A DNA stretch of 58,573 nucleotides, from positions 1 through 58,573 of the forward strand of contig NZ_FPJO01000036.1 of NCBI RefSeq assembly GCF_900119365.1. The letters are read 5' to 3'. This document shows positions 1 through 7,346 of the stretch, piece after piece (within the stretch, counting starts at the first letter, position 1; each line of letters starts with the position of its first letter). The notes under the pieces were generated by a model. That model ran no database searches, was not told the origin of the DNA, and saw only the letters and a list, made by a program, of their open reading frames with translations. This DNA comes from Streptomyces atratus (GTDB taxonomy: Bacteria; Actinomycetota; Actinomycetes; Streptomycetales; Streptomycetaceae). Made by a program: the position numbers and the translations under genes.

Positions 1-324
1 TCGGACGCGAGCTGGAGCGAGTTCCGCTCCATGCTGGAGTACAAGGCCGCCTGGTACGGGCGCGAGGTGATCGCCGTCGACCGGTGGTTCCCCTCGTCCA
101 AGCTGTGCTCCGCCTGCGGCACCCTCGTCGGGAAGATGCCGCTGAACGTCCGTACCTGGACGTGCGACTGCGGAACGACCCACGACCGGGACGTGAACGC
201 AGCGAAGAACCTTCTGGCCGCCGGGCTGGCGGTAACAGTCTGTGGAGCTGGTGTAAGACCCCAACGGAGTTCTCCGGGCGGGCAGTCGGCGACGAAGCAG
301 AAACCCCCACGGCGCGAGCCGTAG
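1..324 (+). CDS. tnpB: IS605-family TnpB (OrfB), C-terminal part
   Basis: The open frame enters from the left window edge, so only about 107 C-terminal residues are present. It carries the zinc ribbon of TnpB/OrfB proteins, with Cys pairs at about residues 36/39 (CSACG) and 55/57 (CDCG). The third RuvC acidic motif HDRDVNAAKN follows immediately. TnpB is the RNA-guided endonuclease of IS200/IS605 elements and the ancestor of Cas12. The tail is the basic, Gln/Pro-rich end usual in actinobacterial copies. The stop is directly followed by the element's right-end hairpin. No tnpA is visible, since most of the element lies outside the window. Confidence 0.9.
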   Translation, partial: SDASWSEFRSMLEYKAAWYGREVIAVDRWFPSSKLCSACGTLVGKMPLNVRTWTCDCGTTHDRDVNAAKNLLAAGLAVTVCGAGVRPQRSSPGGQSATKQKPPRREP

Positions 325-378
325 GAATCCCCCTCGTTCGCGAGGGGGAGGAAGTCAAGGACGGACTCTGCCGTGCGG
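230..378 (+). ncRNA. Probable omega/reRNA 3' end with guide, at the IS605 right end
   Basis: A perfect 8-bp hairpin with a TTCG loop lies at 329-348 (arms ccccctcg and cgaggggg). It is preceded by GAATC and followed by GAGG and then TCAA at 355-358. The same order occurs at the right end of ISDra2, where the scaffold of the TnpB guide RNA ends at TCAA and the flanking DNA becomes the guide. By that analogy the element ends at 358 and the guide is the flank ggacggactctgccgtgcgg (359-378). The 5' boundary inside tnpB is a guess. Confidence 0.55.
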
Positions 379-476
379 TGCGGCGGGCTGTCGAACGGAT
401 TCCCCGGTCGGCCGCACCGCGTACCCCGATGCGCCGCGGTCATGCGAGTCGGGCACGGACCCTGTGCCGCGAACGG

Positions 477-932
477 TCAGGGGCGCGGCCAGGGGCGGCC
501 GCCCAGGCGCTCGATGTCGGTGTTGAAGCGCCTCAGGTAGGCGGCGAACCCGGAAATGTCCTCGTCCGACCAGTTGGCCATGACCCGCTCCAGGGAGCGG
601 ACGAGGCCCTCGCGTTCCGCGTCGAGCATGCGGGCGCCCTCGTCGGTGATCCGGAACTTGCGGGCCATGCCGCCTTCGGGGTCCGGGATGCGTTCCACGA
701 GTCCGGCGCGCATGGCCGCCGCGGTCTGCCGGTTGAGGGTGGAGGCGTCGAGCCCGAAGGCGTCGCTGAGCTCACCGATCGACATCGGCCCCTGGATGCG
801 GACGCGGCTGAGCAGGATGTAGGCGCTGTGGTCCATCAGGCCGTCCTTGCGACGGCCGCCCTTGTTCTGCAGGAGGCCGTGGCGGCTGAGGAGCATCTGC
901 TCGTACTCGACCTCGTGGGTGGGCCTGGTCAT
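477..932 (-). CDS. MarR-family transcriptional regulator
   Basis: A 151-residue winged-helix protein. The central region (MSIGELSDAFGLDASTLNRQ) is the recognition helix-turn-helix, and the following RIPDPEGGMARKFRITDEG is the wing. The last 40 residues form the dimerisation helix. The ATG at 932 has an AGGAGG eight to ten bases upstream; the frame stays open beyond it, but that stretch is promoter DNA. The gene is divergent from a DHA2 efflux gene, with palindromic ATGCA-type sites between them. This is the usual arrangement for a MarR repressor that senses a toxic substrate of the pump. The ligand is unknown. Confidence 0.85.
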   Translation of the reverse strand: MTRPTHEVEYEQMLLSRHGLLQNKGGRRKDGLMDHSAYILLSRVRIQGPMSIGELSDAFGLDASTLNRQTAAAMRAGLVERIPDPEGGMARKFRITDEGARMLDAEREGLVRSLERVMANWSDEDISGFAAYLRRFNTDIERLGGRPWPRP

Positions 933-1007
933 GCGCCTGCCGCCTCCTGCTGTCTCCGGGAGTCCCGGCGTGTTTCCGAATGTCGGCTTCCATTCTCCCA
1001 TAAGCCT

Positions 1008-1059
1008 ATGCAAGGTGCATGTAGTGTGCTCGATGCATGAAATGTGTACGATGCATAAT
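1008..1059. promoter_or_regulatory. MarR/MFS divergent operator region
   Basis: The 158-bp divergent gap holds an ATGCA-N3-TGCAT inverted repeat (1008-1020) and two ATGCAT palindromes (1033-1038 and 1051-1056) exactly 18 bp apart. CATAAT at 1054-1059 is a plausible -10 for the efflux gene, so bound MarR would cover the promoter. The repeats are seen; the role is inferred. Confidence 0.55.
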
Positions 1060-1090
1060 CTTCTTCCGATACACACCCGAGGAGTCCCGG

Positions 1091-2533
1091 ATGGGTGCCC
1101 CCCAGCCATCAACCCGCACCGGCGGCGTCGTCGCCACGCTGGCCATCGCCGGTGTCACGGCGGCGATCATGCAGACCCTGGTCACCCCGCTCATCGCGGA
1201 GCTGCCGCAGATCCTGAGCACCACCCCCTCGAACGCGGCGTGGGTGATCACCGTCACTCTGCTGGTGTCCGCCGTCTGTGTGCCGGTCTCCGGACGTCTG
1301 GGCGACATGGTCGGCAAGCGCCGGATGCTTCTCGTGTGCTCCGTGCCGCTGATGGTCGGCTCGGTGGTGTGCGCGCTCTCCTCGTCCGTCGTCCCCATGA
1401 TCGTCGGCCGCGGTCTGCAGGGCATGGGGATGGGTGTGCTGCCGCTCGGCATCGCCCTGCTGCGTGACGTGGTCCCGGCGGAGAAGCTCAGCTCCTCCAT
1501 CGCGCTGGTCAGTGCCTCCATGGGCATCGGCGGCGCGCTCGGTCTGCCGATCGCCGCGGCGGTCGCCCAGTACACGAACTGGCGGGTGCTGTTCTGGGGC
1601 TCGGCCGGCCTCGCCACCGTGGTCGCGGTGCTGATCTGGTTCCTGATCCCCGACGTGCCGGCCGGAGCCAAGGGCCAGCGGTTCGACGTGCTCGGTGCGC
1701 TCGGTCTCGGGGCGGGCCTGGTCTGCCTGCTGCTCGCGGTCTCCAAGGGCGCCGACTGGGGCTGGGGCTCGGCGACCACGCTCGGCCTGTTCGCCGCCGC
1801 CGCCGTGGTGCTGCTCGCCTGGGGCCTGTGGGAGCTGCGTACCCGGGACCCGCTGGTGGACCTGCGCACCACCGCGCGTCCCCGGGTACTGATGACCAAC
1901 CTCGCCTCCGTCTTCGTCGGCTTCGGCATGTACGCCAGCATGCTGATCGCGCCGCAGCTTCTTCAGCTCCCCTCCGCCACCGGCTACGGCCTGGGCCAGT
2001 CGATGCTCGCGGCGGGCCTGTGGCTGGCGCCCGGCGGGATCATGATGATGATCGTCTCCCCGCTCGGCGGAAAGCTCATCGACGCCCGGGGTCCGAAGTT
2101 CACCCTGGTCTGCGGCATCCTGGTCATCGCGGTCGGCTACGGCCTGGCGCTGGTGCTCATGGGCTCCGCGTGGGGCCTGATGGTGGTCGGCATGGTGACC
2201 AGCAGCGGTGTCGGCCTGGCGTACGGTGCGATGCCCGCACTGATCATGGGCTCGGTCCCGCTGTCCGAGACCGCCGCCGCCAACGGCTTCAACACGCTCA
2301 TGCGCTCCCTCGGCACGTCGATCGGCGCCGCGGTGATCGGCGTGGTCCTCTCGCAGATGACCGTCACCATGGGCGGCTACACCCTCACCTCCGAGAACGG
2401 CTTCCGTACCGGACTCCTGGTCGGCTGCGGCGTCGCCCTGGTCGCGGCGGTGATCGCCGCCGCCATCCCGGCCGCGCGCCGTGTCGAGTCCGGCGCCGAC
2501 GCCGCTCAGGAACAGGCCACGGTCAAGGCCTGA
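1091..2533 (+). CDS. DHA2-type MFS drug efflux transporter
   Basis: A 480-residue inner-membrane protein with about 14 hydrophobic segments, as in EmrB/QacA-type proton-coupled drug exporters. Motif A follows TM2 as GRLGDMVGKRR, and motif C-like glycines occur in the fifth segment (SMGIGGALGLPIAAA). The ATG at 1091 has GAGGAG at 1079-1084; a longer frame starts at 1037 but would run through the operator. The gene is transcribed away from the marR gene and followed by a strong hairpin. Substrate unknown. Confidence 0.88.
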   Translation: MGAPQPSTRTGGVVATLAIAGVTAAIMQTLVTPLIAELPQILSTTPSNAAWVITVTLLVSAVCVPVSGRLGDMVGKRRMLLVCSVPLMVGSVVCALSSSVVPMIVGRGLQGMGMGVLPLGIALLRDVVPAEKLSSSIALVSASMGIGGALGLPIAAAVAQYTNWRVLFWGSAGLATVVAVLIWFLIPDVPAGAKGQRFDVLGALGLGAGLVCLLLAVSKGADWGWGSATTLGLFAAAAVVLLAWGLWELRTRDPLVDLRTTARPRVLMTNLASVFVGFGMYASMLIAPQLLQLPSATGYGLGQSMLAAGLWLAPGGIMMMIVSPLGGKLIDARGPKFTLVCGILVIAVGYGLALVLMGSAWGLMVVGMVTSSGVGLAYGAMPALIMGSVPLSETAAANGFNTLMRSLGTSIGAAVIGVVLSQMTVTMGGYTLTSENGFRTGLLVGCGVALVAAVIAAAIPAARRVESGADAAQEQATVKA

Positions 2534-2630
2534 CCTGCGGCTCGCACGACGCCGTCCCGTACCCGTGCCTGCGGGGAACGGGCGGATCCCCGGCCCGGGT
2601 GCCATGCGGGCCGACGGCGTCGCGGGCAGC

Positions 2631-2677
2631 CCGGCCCCGTCAACCGGCATGGCCCTGCCGCTGGTTGACGGGGCCGG
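2631..2677. terminator. Hairpin after the MFS gene
   Basis: Perfect 15-bp arms (2631-2645 and 2663-2677) surround a 17-nt loop. It lies between the convergent MFS and B3/4 genes and may stop transcription from both sides. Confidence 0.6.
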
Positions 2678-2781
2678 TCCGGTTCGTCATGCCGGCTCCT
2701 CGGCCTCACCGGCCCCGACCGCTGGGAGGACCCGCACTGGCCCGGCCACCGCTACTGACGCACCGGCCCCGCCCGGGGGAC

Positions 2782-3489
2782 TCAGACGGTGACCCGGGGC
2801 TGTGCCGGGCCGAGGTGGTGCACCGCGGTCTGTTCGGCGTGCGGGGCGAGCAGACCCTGCAACTCCCCGGCCGCGGCGGTGAGGTGATGGCCGTCGCGGG
2901 CGGCGTGGAGGGTTTCGAGGACGAAGGCGACGCGGGTGGAGTCCTCGGTGACGCGGGTGCGGTGGGCGTCGCGGTGGTTCCAGTGGCGGGTCAGGACGTC
3001 GGTGGTGTCCGCGTAGATGATCTCGCCGGGCTTCGGGTTCTCGGTGGTGTCCGGTTCGCCGAGCGGGGTGAAGGACTCGGTGCCGTCCGCCCGGCGGATG
3101 ACGACCTCGCCGGTGACCCGGTCCAGGTCGAAGGCCCCGGCGGGCAGGCCGTGCCGGACGGAGACGGCGTTGTAGGAGTCGACGGCCGGGTTGATGCGCG
3201 GCAGGGCGCCCTTCTTGGCGAGGCGGCGGCCGAGCGCGTCGACGCTGGGGCGGATGCGGCGCGGGTTGGTGCCGAAGGAGCGGTAGGCGGTGTGCCAGGC
3301 CTCGATCCGGGGGTCGGTCTCGTCGGCGGGCTGCCAGCTTCCGTCGGCGAGCCGCTGCTCCAGGTCCGTCAGGGCGGTGGCGGTGTCGGGCCAGGGCTCG
3401 TGGCCGCGCAGGCCGGTGGCGGTGACCAGGGCGATGAGGGTGTCGGGGAAGGCGTCGGCGACGGCGGCGGTGAGGTGGAAGGCGGGCAT
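2782..3489 (-). CDS. Free-standing B3/4-domain protein
   Basis: A 235-residue protein matching stand-alone B3/4 proteins, the domain that edits mis-charged tRNA in the beta subunit of phenylalanyl-tRNA synthetase. Typical features are YRSFGTNPRRIRPSVDAL (about 73-90), the INPAVDSYNAVSVRHGLP stretch, and a GE-IYAD segment with a HWN(H)RD motif near the C terminus. The start ATG at 3489 has AAGGAAA upstream, next to a GGTGC tandem repeat. It sits behind a DMT exporter, opposite an XRE-cupin regulator. Family function is poorly established; deacylation of a mis-acylated tRNA or binding of an amino acid analogue is inference. Confidence 0.82.
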   Translation of the reverse strand: MPAFHLTAAVADAFPDTLIALVTATGLRGHEPWPDTATALTDLEQRLADGSWQPADETDPRIEAWHTAYRSFGTNPRRIRPSVDALGRRLAKKGALPRINPAVDSYNAVSVRHGLPAGAFDLDRVTGEVVIRRADGTESFTPLGEPDTTENPKPGEIIYADTTDVLTRHWNHRDAHRTRVTEDSTRVAFVLETLHAARDGHHLTAAAGELQGLLAPHAEQTAVHHLGPAQPRVTV

Positions 3490-3501
3490 GGCGGTTTCCT
3501 T

Positions 3502-3561
3502 GGTGCGGTGCGGTGCGGTGCGGTGCGGTGCGGTGCGGTGCGGTGCAATGCGATGCGATGC
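3502..3561. repeat. GGTGC pentanucleotide tandem repeat
   Basis: Nine perfect GGTGC units (3502-3546) are followed by AATGC and two GATGC units, 60 bp in all. It fills the gap between the exporter stop and the B3/4 start, about 12 bp upstream of that start codon. Copy-number changes would move any promoter relative to the B3/4 gene. Confidence 0.9.
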
Positions 3562-3576
3562 GGTGGTGGGCCCGGG

Positions 3577-4413
3577 TCAGGTCAGGGCGAGGAGGCCGAC
3601 GGCGACGGCGGCGGTGCCCAGGCCGACGAGCTGGCCGCGGTGGATGCGTTCGGCGAGTACGCCCCGGGCGAGCAGGACCGTGCCCGCGGGGTAGAGGGCG
3701 GTGATCACGGCGACGACGGTGAGGTCCCCGCTGCGAACGGCGAGCAGGAACATCAGGTTCGCCAGGGAGTCCAGCACGCCCGCGGTCGCCGACATCGCGT
3801 ACGCGGGCCGCTCGGAGCCCAGCCTGCGGCGCAGCAGCCCCGCCGCGGCCAGGGTGATGGCCGAGGAGACCGCCCGGCCCACGATCAGCGGGGCCACACC
3901 GCTGTCGGACGGCGCCTGGTGCAGGAAGACCAGCTGGAGCGCGATGGCGGCGCCCGCGCCGAAGGCCAGCAGCAGCGCGGTACGGGAGGGGCGTGCCACC
4001 CCGGCGCCGTGTCCGGCGCTGACCAGCACCACCGCCGCCAGCGCGAGCGGCAGGCCCACCAGCCCGGCGGCGCCCAGGTGCTCGCCCTGCATCAGCCCCA
4101 CCCCGACCGGCAACGCGGCGGAGACCAGCGCGGTGACGGGCGAGAGCACGTTCATGGGGCCGATCGCCAGGGTCCGGTAGAGCATGGCGAACGCGGCGGC
4201 CGAGGCGACCCCCGACGCGGCACCCCAGCCGAGGGCGCCGGCACTGAACGAGGCGCCGAGGAGCGGCCACAGCAGCAGCTCGACCGCGAGGCTGGCCGGC
4301 GCCGCGATCATCACGGTGCGCAGCACGTGTGCCTTGCGGGCGCCGAGGCCGCCGAGGAAGTCGGCGCACCCGTAGGCGAGTGAGCTGCCCAGGGCGAGCA
4401 GCAGAGCGAGCAC
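3577..4413 (-). CDS. EamA/DMT-superfamily exporter
   Basis: A 278-residue protein with ten hydrophobic segments arranged as two EamA repeats, typical of drug/metabolite exporters for amino acids or analogues. I chose the GTG at 4413 because AAGGG lies seven bases upstream; the open frame continues 14 codons to an ATG lacking a ribosome site. The gene leads the B3/4 gene on the same strand and is divergent from the XRE-cupin regulator. The three probably form one detoxification unit. Substrate unknown. Confidence 0.82.
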   Translation of the reverse strand: MLALLLALGSSLAYGCADFLGGLGARKAHVLRTVMIAAPASLAVELLLWPLLGASFSAGALGWGAASGVASAAAFAMLYRTLAIGPMNVLSPVTALVSAALPVGVGLMQGEHLGAAGLVGLPLALAAVVLVSAGHGAGVARPSRTALLLAFGAGAAIALQLVFLHQAPSDSGVAPLIVGRAVSSAITLAAAGLLRRRLGSERPAYAMSATAGVLDSLANLMFLLAVRSGDLTVVAVITALYPAGTVLLARGVLAERIHRGQLVGLGTAAVAVGLLALT

Positions 4414-4445
4414 AGCACATCCCTTACTATTCAATGGAACGACCG

Positions 4446-4495
4446 CACCGTACAACGGACCGACCGGGTCATGTCAACCAAACGACCGTACGGTG
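4446..4495. promoter_or_regulatory. Operator candidates between exporter and XRE-cupin gene
   Basis: A perfect 10-bp palindrome ACCGTACGGT (4485-4494) lies beside the inverted half-site CACCGTAC (4446-4453). This gap contains the promoters of both divergent genes. Control by the neighbouring XRE-cupin protein is inferred from position. Confidence 0.45.
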
Positions 4496-4530
4496 CATTG
4501 AAGTGTTCCACTTGCAAGGATGGTGATCAG

Positions 4531-5115
4531 GTGGCCGAGACGGCCGCAGCCCTGCGGACGGTTGCGCACAATGTCCGGGCGGCCCGCACCCGCGCCGGCC
4601 TGTCGCTGGAGGAGCTCAGCCGGCGCGCCCAGGTGAGCAAGGGCGCTCTGGTGGGACTGGAGAAGGCCCAGGGCAACCCCAATCTGGCCACCCTGGTCCG
4701 GCTGGCCGACACCCTCGGCATCTCGGTCTCCGCCCTGATGCAGGGACCGCCCGAGGGCCGGGTCCGTGTCGTGGCCGCCGACGCCGTGGCGCCGCTGTGG
4801 ACCGGAGCGAAGGGCAGCGAGGCCCGGCTCGTACTGACGACCTCCGGCCCGGCCCCCGTCGAGCTCTGGCGCTGGCAGCTGCAACCGGGCGAGGAGTACC
4901 CCAGCCACCCCCACCAGGCCGGGGTCGTGGAGACCGTCAGCGTCACCTCCGGCCGGATGGCCCTGGTCGTCGACGGCACCGAGCATCCCCTCGAAGCCGG
5001 CCAGACCGCCACGTTCGACGGCGACACCCCGCACGCCTACCGCGGCGCGGGCACCGAAGCCTGCACCCTGATCATGACGGTCCACCTGCCGGCCGGTCCC
5101 GCTCCCACGGGCTGA
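4531..5115 (+). CDS. XRE-cupin transcriptional regulator
   Basis: A 194-residue two-domain regulator. Residues about 10-65 are an XRE helix-turn-helix (TRAGLSLEELSRRAQVSKGALVGLEKAQ), and residues about 105-185 are a cupin barrel (LQPGEEYPSHPH, and the second motif around GDTPHAYRG). The His pattern could bind metal or a small ligand. The GTG at 4531 follows AAGGA by ten bases; an ATG 20 codons upstream lies in the operator region. The cupin probably senses the exporter's substrate. Confidence 0.85.
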   Translation: MAETAAALRTVAHNVRAARTRAGLSLEELSRRAQVSKGALVGLEKAQGNPNLATLVRLADTLGISVSALMQGPPEGRVRVVAADAVAPLWTGAKGSEARLVLTTSGPAPVELWRWQLQPGEEYPSHPHQAGVVETVSVTSGRMALVVDGTEHPLEAGQTATFDGDTPHAYRGAGTEACTLIMTVHLPAGPAPTG

Positions 5116-5207
5116 CCGGCCGGACGGATCGCCGGGCGGTTCCGGGCCGACCGGCCGTCCGCCCGCCCGCCCGTCCGGCCGTCCGCCCGGCCCGTGCCGT
5201 CATCCGG

Positions 5208-6374
5208 TCAGGCCGGGAGGCCCAGTTCGCGGGCGATCAGCATGCGCTGGACCTCGCTCGTGCCCTCGCCGATCTCCAGGATCTTGGAGTCGCGCCACAT
5301 CCTGGCGACCGGGTACTCGTTCATGAAGCCGTAGCCGCCGTGGATCTGGGTCGCGTCGCGGGCGTTGTCCACCGCGACCGTCGACGAGTACAGCTTCGCG
5401 ATCGCCGCCTCCTTCTTGAACGGTTCGCCCGCCACCATGCGCGAGGCCGCGTCGCGCCAGCCGACGCGGGCCATGTGGGCGCGCGTCTCCATGTCCGCGA
5501 TCTTGAACTGGATGGCCTGGTTGGCGCCGATCGGACGGCCGAACGCGTGGCGCTCGGCGGCGTACTTCACCGACTCGTCGACGCAGCCCTGCGCCAGGCC
5601 CGTGGACAGGGCGGAGATGGCGATCCGGCCCTCGTCCAGGATGCGCAGGAACTGGGCGTAGCCGCGGCCCTCCTCGCCCAGCAGGTTCTCCAGCGGGACG
5701 CGGACGTCGGTGAAGGACAGCTCGCGGGTGTCCGAGGCGTTCCAGCCGACCTTGGAGTACGGGGCGGCGACGGTGAAACCGGGGGTGCCGGACGGCACGA
5801 TGATCGAGGAGATGCGCGGGGCGCCGTTCTCCTTGCGGCCGGTCACCGCCGTCACCGTGACCAACTCCGTGATGTCCGTACCGGAGTTGGTGATGAAGCA
5901 CTTGGAGCCGTTGATCACCCACTCGCCGGTGGCCTCGTCGCGCACCGCCGTCGTCCGGGTGCCGCCCGCGTCCGATCCGCCGTCCGGCTCGGTCAGGCCG
6001 AACGCGCCGAGCGCCTCGCCGGAGCAGAGCTTCGGCAGCCACCGCTGCTTCTGCTCCTCGGTGCCGAAGCGGTAGACGGGCATGGCGCCGAGCGAGACCC
6101 CGGCCTCCAGCGTGATCGCCACGGAGGAGTCGACCCGGGCCAGCTCCTCCAGCGCGATCCCGAGGGCGAGATAGTCGCCGCCCATGCCGCCGTACTCCTC
6201 CGGGAACGGCAGCCCGAACAGGCCCATCCGCCCCATCTCCCGCACGATCTCGTACGGGAACTCGTGCCGTTCGTAGAAGTCGCCGATCTTCGGCGCGACG
6301 ACATCGTGCGCGAACTCCTCGACGGTGCGCCGCAGTTCCTCGTGTTCGGCGGTCAGCCGGTGGTCCAGGGACAT
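5208..6374 (-). CDS. acdH: Acyl-CoA dehydrogenase (AcdH-like), last gene of the MCC-type operon
   Basis: A 388-residue FAD enzyme oxidising acyl-CoA to 2-enoyl-CoA. It has the usual motifs FGLTEPDGGSDAG, INGSKCFITNSG and QIHGGYGFMNEYPVARMWRD. The catalytic base appears to be Glu370 in IGEGTSEVQR, the position used by short- and medium-chain enzymes. Classic isovaleryl-CoA dehydrogenases instead carry Gly/Ala there and use a Glu in an LDLERL-like helix; here that helix reads LDEGRI. So this is probably a broader branched/short-chain dehydrogenase, as reported for Streptomyces AcdH. ATG 6374 was preferred to the GTG at 6386, which abuts the AAGGA. Confidence 0.87.
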   Translation of the reverse strand: MSLDHRLTAEHEELRRTVEEFAHDVVAPKIGDFYERHEFPYEIVREMGRMGLFGLPFPEEYGGMGGDYLALGIALEELARVDSSVAITLEAGVSLGAMPVYRFGTEEQKQRWLPKLCSGEALGAFGLTEPDGGSDAGGTRTTAVRDEATGEWVINGSKCFITNSGTDITELVTVTAVTGRKENGAPRISSIIVPSGTPGFTVAAPYSKVGWNASDTRELSFTDVRVPLENLLGEEGRGYAQFLRILDEGRIAISALSTGLAQGCVDESVKYAAERHAFGRPIGANQAIQFKIADMETRAHMARVGWRDAASRMVAGEPFKKEAAIAKLYSSTVAVDNARDATQIHGGYGFMNEYPVARMWRDSKILEIGEGTSEVQRMLIARELGLPA

Positions 6375-6404
6375 GGCAGGGGTCACTCCTTGTGGGACGG
6401 GTGT

Positions 6405-7346
6405 CTATCGCACCGAGAGCGCGCGGACGGTACGGGACGGGCTGGGTCGGCCCAGTTGATCGGCGAGCCACACGCTGGTGGCGGTGAGCGCGTCGAGATC
6501 GACCCCGGTTTCGATGCCGAGGCCCTGGAGCATCCACACGAGGTCCTCGGTGGCGAGGTTTCCGGTCGCGCTCTTCGCGTACGGGCAGCCGCCGAGGCCG
6601 CCCGCGGAGGCGTCCACCGTGGTCACCCCGTGCTGGAGCGCGGCGAGGGTGTTGGAGAGGGCCTGGCCGTACGTGTCGTGGAAGTGCACGCCGATGGTGT
6701 CGGTGGGCACGCCCTCCTCGTTCAGCTCGGCGAGCAGGGTCTGCACATGGCCGGGCGTGGCGACGCCGATGGTGTCGCCGAGGGAGAGCTCGTCGCAGCC
6801 GAGGTCCATCAGGGCCTTGGCCACCCGCACGACCTGGTGGACGGGGACGGGCCCCTCCCACGGGTCGCCGAAGCACATCGACAGATAGCCGCGGACATGC
6901 ACCTTGTCGGCCTTGGCGCGGGCCACGACCGGCTCGAACATGGCGAGCGACTCGTCGACGGTGCGGTTGAGATTGCGGGCGGCGAACGTCTCGGTCGCGG
7001 AACCGAACACGGCGATCCGGCGGGCACCGAGCGCCAGCGCCCGGTCCAGGCCGCGTTCGTTCGGTACGAGGACCGGCAGGGCGACGCCGTCGATGTCGGC
7101 GAGGCGGGGGAACAGGTCCTCGGCGTCGGCCAGTTGGGGCACCCACTTGGGGTGTACGAAGCTGGTCGCCTCGACGGTGGTCAGGCCCGAGGCGGCCAGC
7201 CGGTGGATGAACTCCGCCTTCACCCCGGTCGGTACGACGGTCTTCTCGTTCTGCAGCCCGTCGCGGGCACCGACCTCGTGGATGCGGACCCGGGCGGGCA
7301 GATCCTGGGCCGGCACGGTCATGGGCAGGGTGCGGGACGTCGTCAT
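6405..7346 (-). CDS. hmgL: Hydroxymethylglutaryl-CoA lyase
   Basis: A 313-residue HMGL-like TIM-barrel lyase that would split 3-hydroxy-3-methylglutaryl-CoA into acetoacetate and acetyl-CoA, the last step of leucine breakdown. Seen are the substrate/metal motif EVGARDGLQNE near residue 25, the metal ligands in GVHFHDTYGQA, and the catalytic Cys loop GGLGGCPYAKSATGNLATED. The ATG at 7346 overlaps the stop of the upstream carboxylase gene by four bases (ATGA), with GGAGG just upstream, so the two are translationally coupled. Confidence 0.93.
   Translation of the reverse strand: MTTSRTLPMTVPAQDLPARVRIHEVGARDGLQNEKTVVPTGVKAEFIHRLAASGLTTVEATSFVHPKWVPQLADAEDLFPRLADIDGVALPVLVPNERGLDRALALGARRIAVFGSATETFAARNLNRTVDESLAMFEPVVARAKADKVHVRGYLSMCFGDPWEGPVPVHQVVRVAKALMDLGCDELSLGDTIGVATPGHVQTLLAELNEEGVPTDTIGVHFHDTYGQALSNTLAALQHGVTTVDASAGGLGGCPYAKSATGNLATEDLVWMLQGLGIETGVDLDALTATSVWLADQLGRPSPSRTVRALSVR

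Noticed and set aside
1109..2650. A 513-codon open frame antisense to the MFS gene, and similar long frames opposite mccB, the ABC exporter and lanM
   Set aside because: Their products are Arg/Gly/Asp/His-rich low-complexity sequence caused by third-position GC bias; the opposite strand carries the recognisable proteins.
3502..3561. GGTGC units as a possible CRISPR array
   Set aside because: Units are five bases with no spacers; it is a simple tandem repeat.
1828..4383. An 851-codon open frame spanning the MFS end, the B3/4 gene and the DMT gene
   Set aside because: It crosses two well-supported genes and a tandem repeat, and has no domain or ribosome site.
5116..5181. Inverted repeat CCGGCCGGACGG/CCGTCCGGCCG as a terminator between the XRE-cupin gene and acdH
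   Set aside because: The loop is over 40 nt and the region is simple CCG-rich repeat, so pairing may be chance.
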